This document shows positions 17,861 through 18,089 of a DNA stretch of 18,089 bases, piece by piece. Numbering within the stretch: position 1 is the stretch's first letter; each line of letters begins with the position of its first letter. The notes under the pieces are model-generated. The model worked only from the letters and a program-made list of their open reading frames with translations, did not search any database and was not told where the DNA came from. A program made the translations under genes and the position numbers. The stretch comes from Coemansia sp. RSA 1804 (lineage: Eukaryota > Kickxellomycota > Kickxellomycetes > Kickxellales > Kickxellaceae). The DNA lies in the NCBI GenBank assembly GCA_027578815.1, contig JANBTH010000403.1, positions 1-18,089 of the forward strand. The letters run 5' to 3'.

Positions 17861-18089
17861 ATCTTCACAAAGGATAATAAGAATGTTATAAGCTGTACCG
17901 GACAATGAGCGCTAACGTATAAAAGCTGCGGCTTGTCCTGAATAGTAGTTTGATAGGTTTCCTTATAGTAAATAACATACTTTTTATGTTCCACTTGAAA
18001 CCCCATTGAAACAGATGCTTTATGTTGTCACTTTCTTTTCTTTCAGACCTTCTTTCTACACAGATCCGCTGCTGTTGATTAACAGGCAG
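17861..18089 (+). other. Right-edge region, probable leader of an off-window gene
   Basis: About 230 bases with no open frame of note on either strand. Apart from the TATA element and the possible leader intron described in the entry for 17900-17938, I see nothing further. Confidence 0.4.
17900..17938 (+). promoter_or_regulatory. TATA box flanked by a 6-bp inverted repeat
   Basis: TATAAAAG at 17918-17925 lies between GGACAA (17900-17905) and TTGTCC (17933-17938). It would direct transcription from about 17950, toward the right edge. A T/C-rich tract ending in CAG at 18031-18046 resembles a 3' splice site, and GTAAAT at 17968 is a possible donor, so a short leader intron is conceivable. The downstream gene is not in the window. 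Confidence 0.4.

Overview
This window looks like nuclear DNA of a filamentous or zygomycete-type fungus. The signs are long single-exon or few-intron genes, short GTAAGT/GTAGGT...AG introns with CTAAC branch points, CT-rich promoter tracts and a fast-evolving F-box protein. The combination (a WDR7-type protein, a C2-lipase of the diacylglycerol lipase type, and an A+T-rich F-box gene) suggests an early-diverging lineage, possibly Kickxellomycotina. That placement is inference; no rRNA or other phylogenetic marker is present. There is no sign of bacterial, plasmid or viral genes, no CRISPR array, no tRNA or rRNA, and no recognisable transposon.

Layout. At 1-70 (minus) there is probably the first exon of a gene that runs off the left edge. 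About 3.2 kb without a convincing gene follows (71-3317). It is purine-rich on the plus strand and holds microsatellites, a perfect 14-bp stem and other short inverted repeats. At 3318-8736 (minus) is a five-exon gene for a WDR7/Rabconnectin-3-beta-like protein of 1531 residues; I resolved all four introns by phase. An intergenic region of about 0.6 kb separates it from a divergent plus-strand gene at 9314-12577, which encodes a C2-domain class 3 lipase (1087 residues) and has a 12-codon upstream ORF in its leader. After 1.1 kb of A+T-rich non-coding DNA comes a plus-strand gene for a four-helix membrane protein with a long disordered tail (13678-15531). It is followed by an A+T-rich F-box-like gene (16118-17629). 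The last 460 bases hold an inverted repeat with AATAAA in its loop, a degenerate tandem repeat, and a TATA box that may serve a gene beyond the right edge.

How the genes relate. The WDR7-like protein would act on V-ATPase assembly and endosome acidification, the lipase in membrane lipid signalling or turnover, the tetraspan at a membrane, and the F-box protein in SCF ubiquitin ligases. There is no operon-like logic. The only shared regulatory region that is likely is the divergent promoter between the WDR7-like gene and the lipase gene. The most interesting items are the WDR7-like gene itself, the C2 domain that lacks its calcium ligands, the upstream ORF, the long perfect stem at 1338-1382, and the repeat cluster at 17713-17938.
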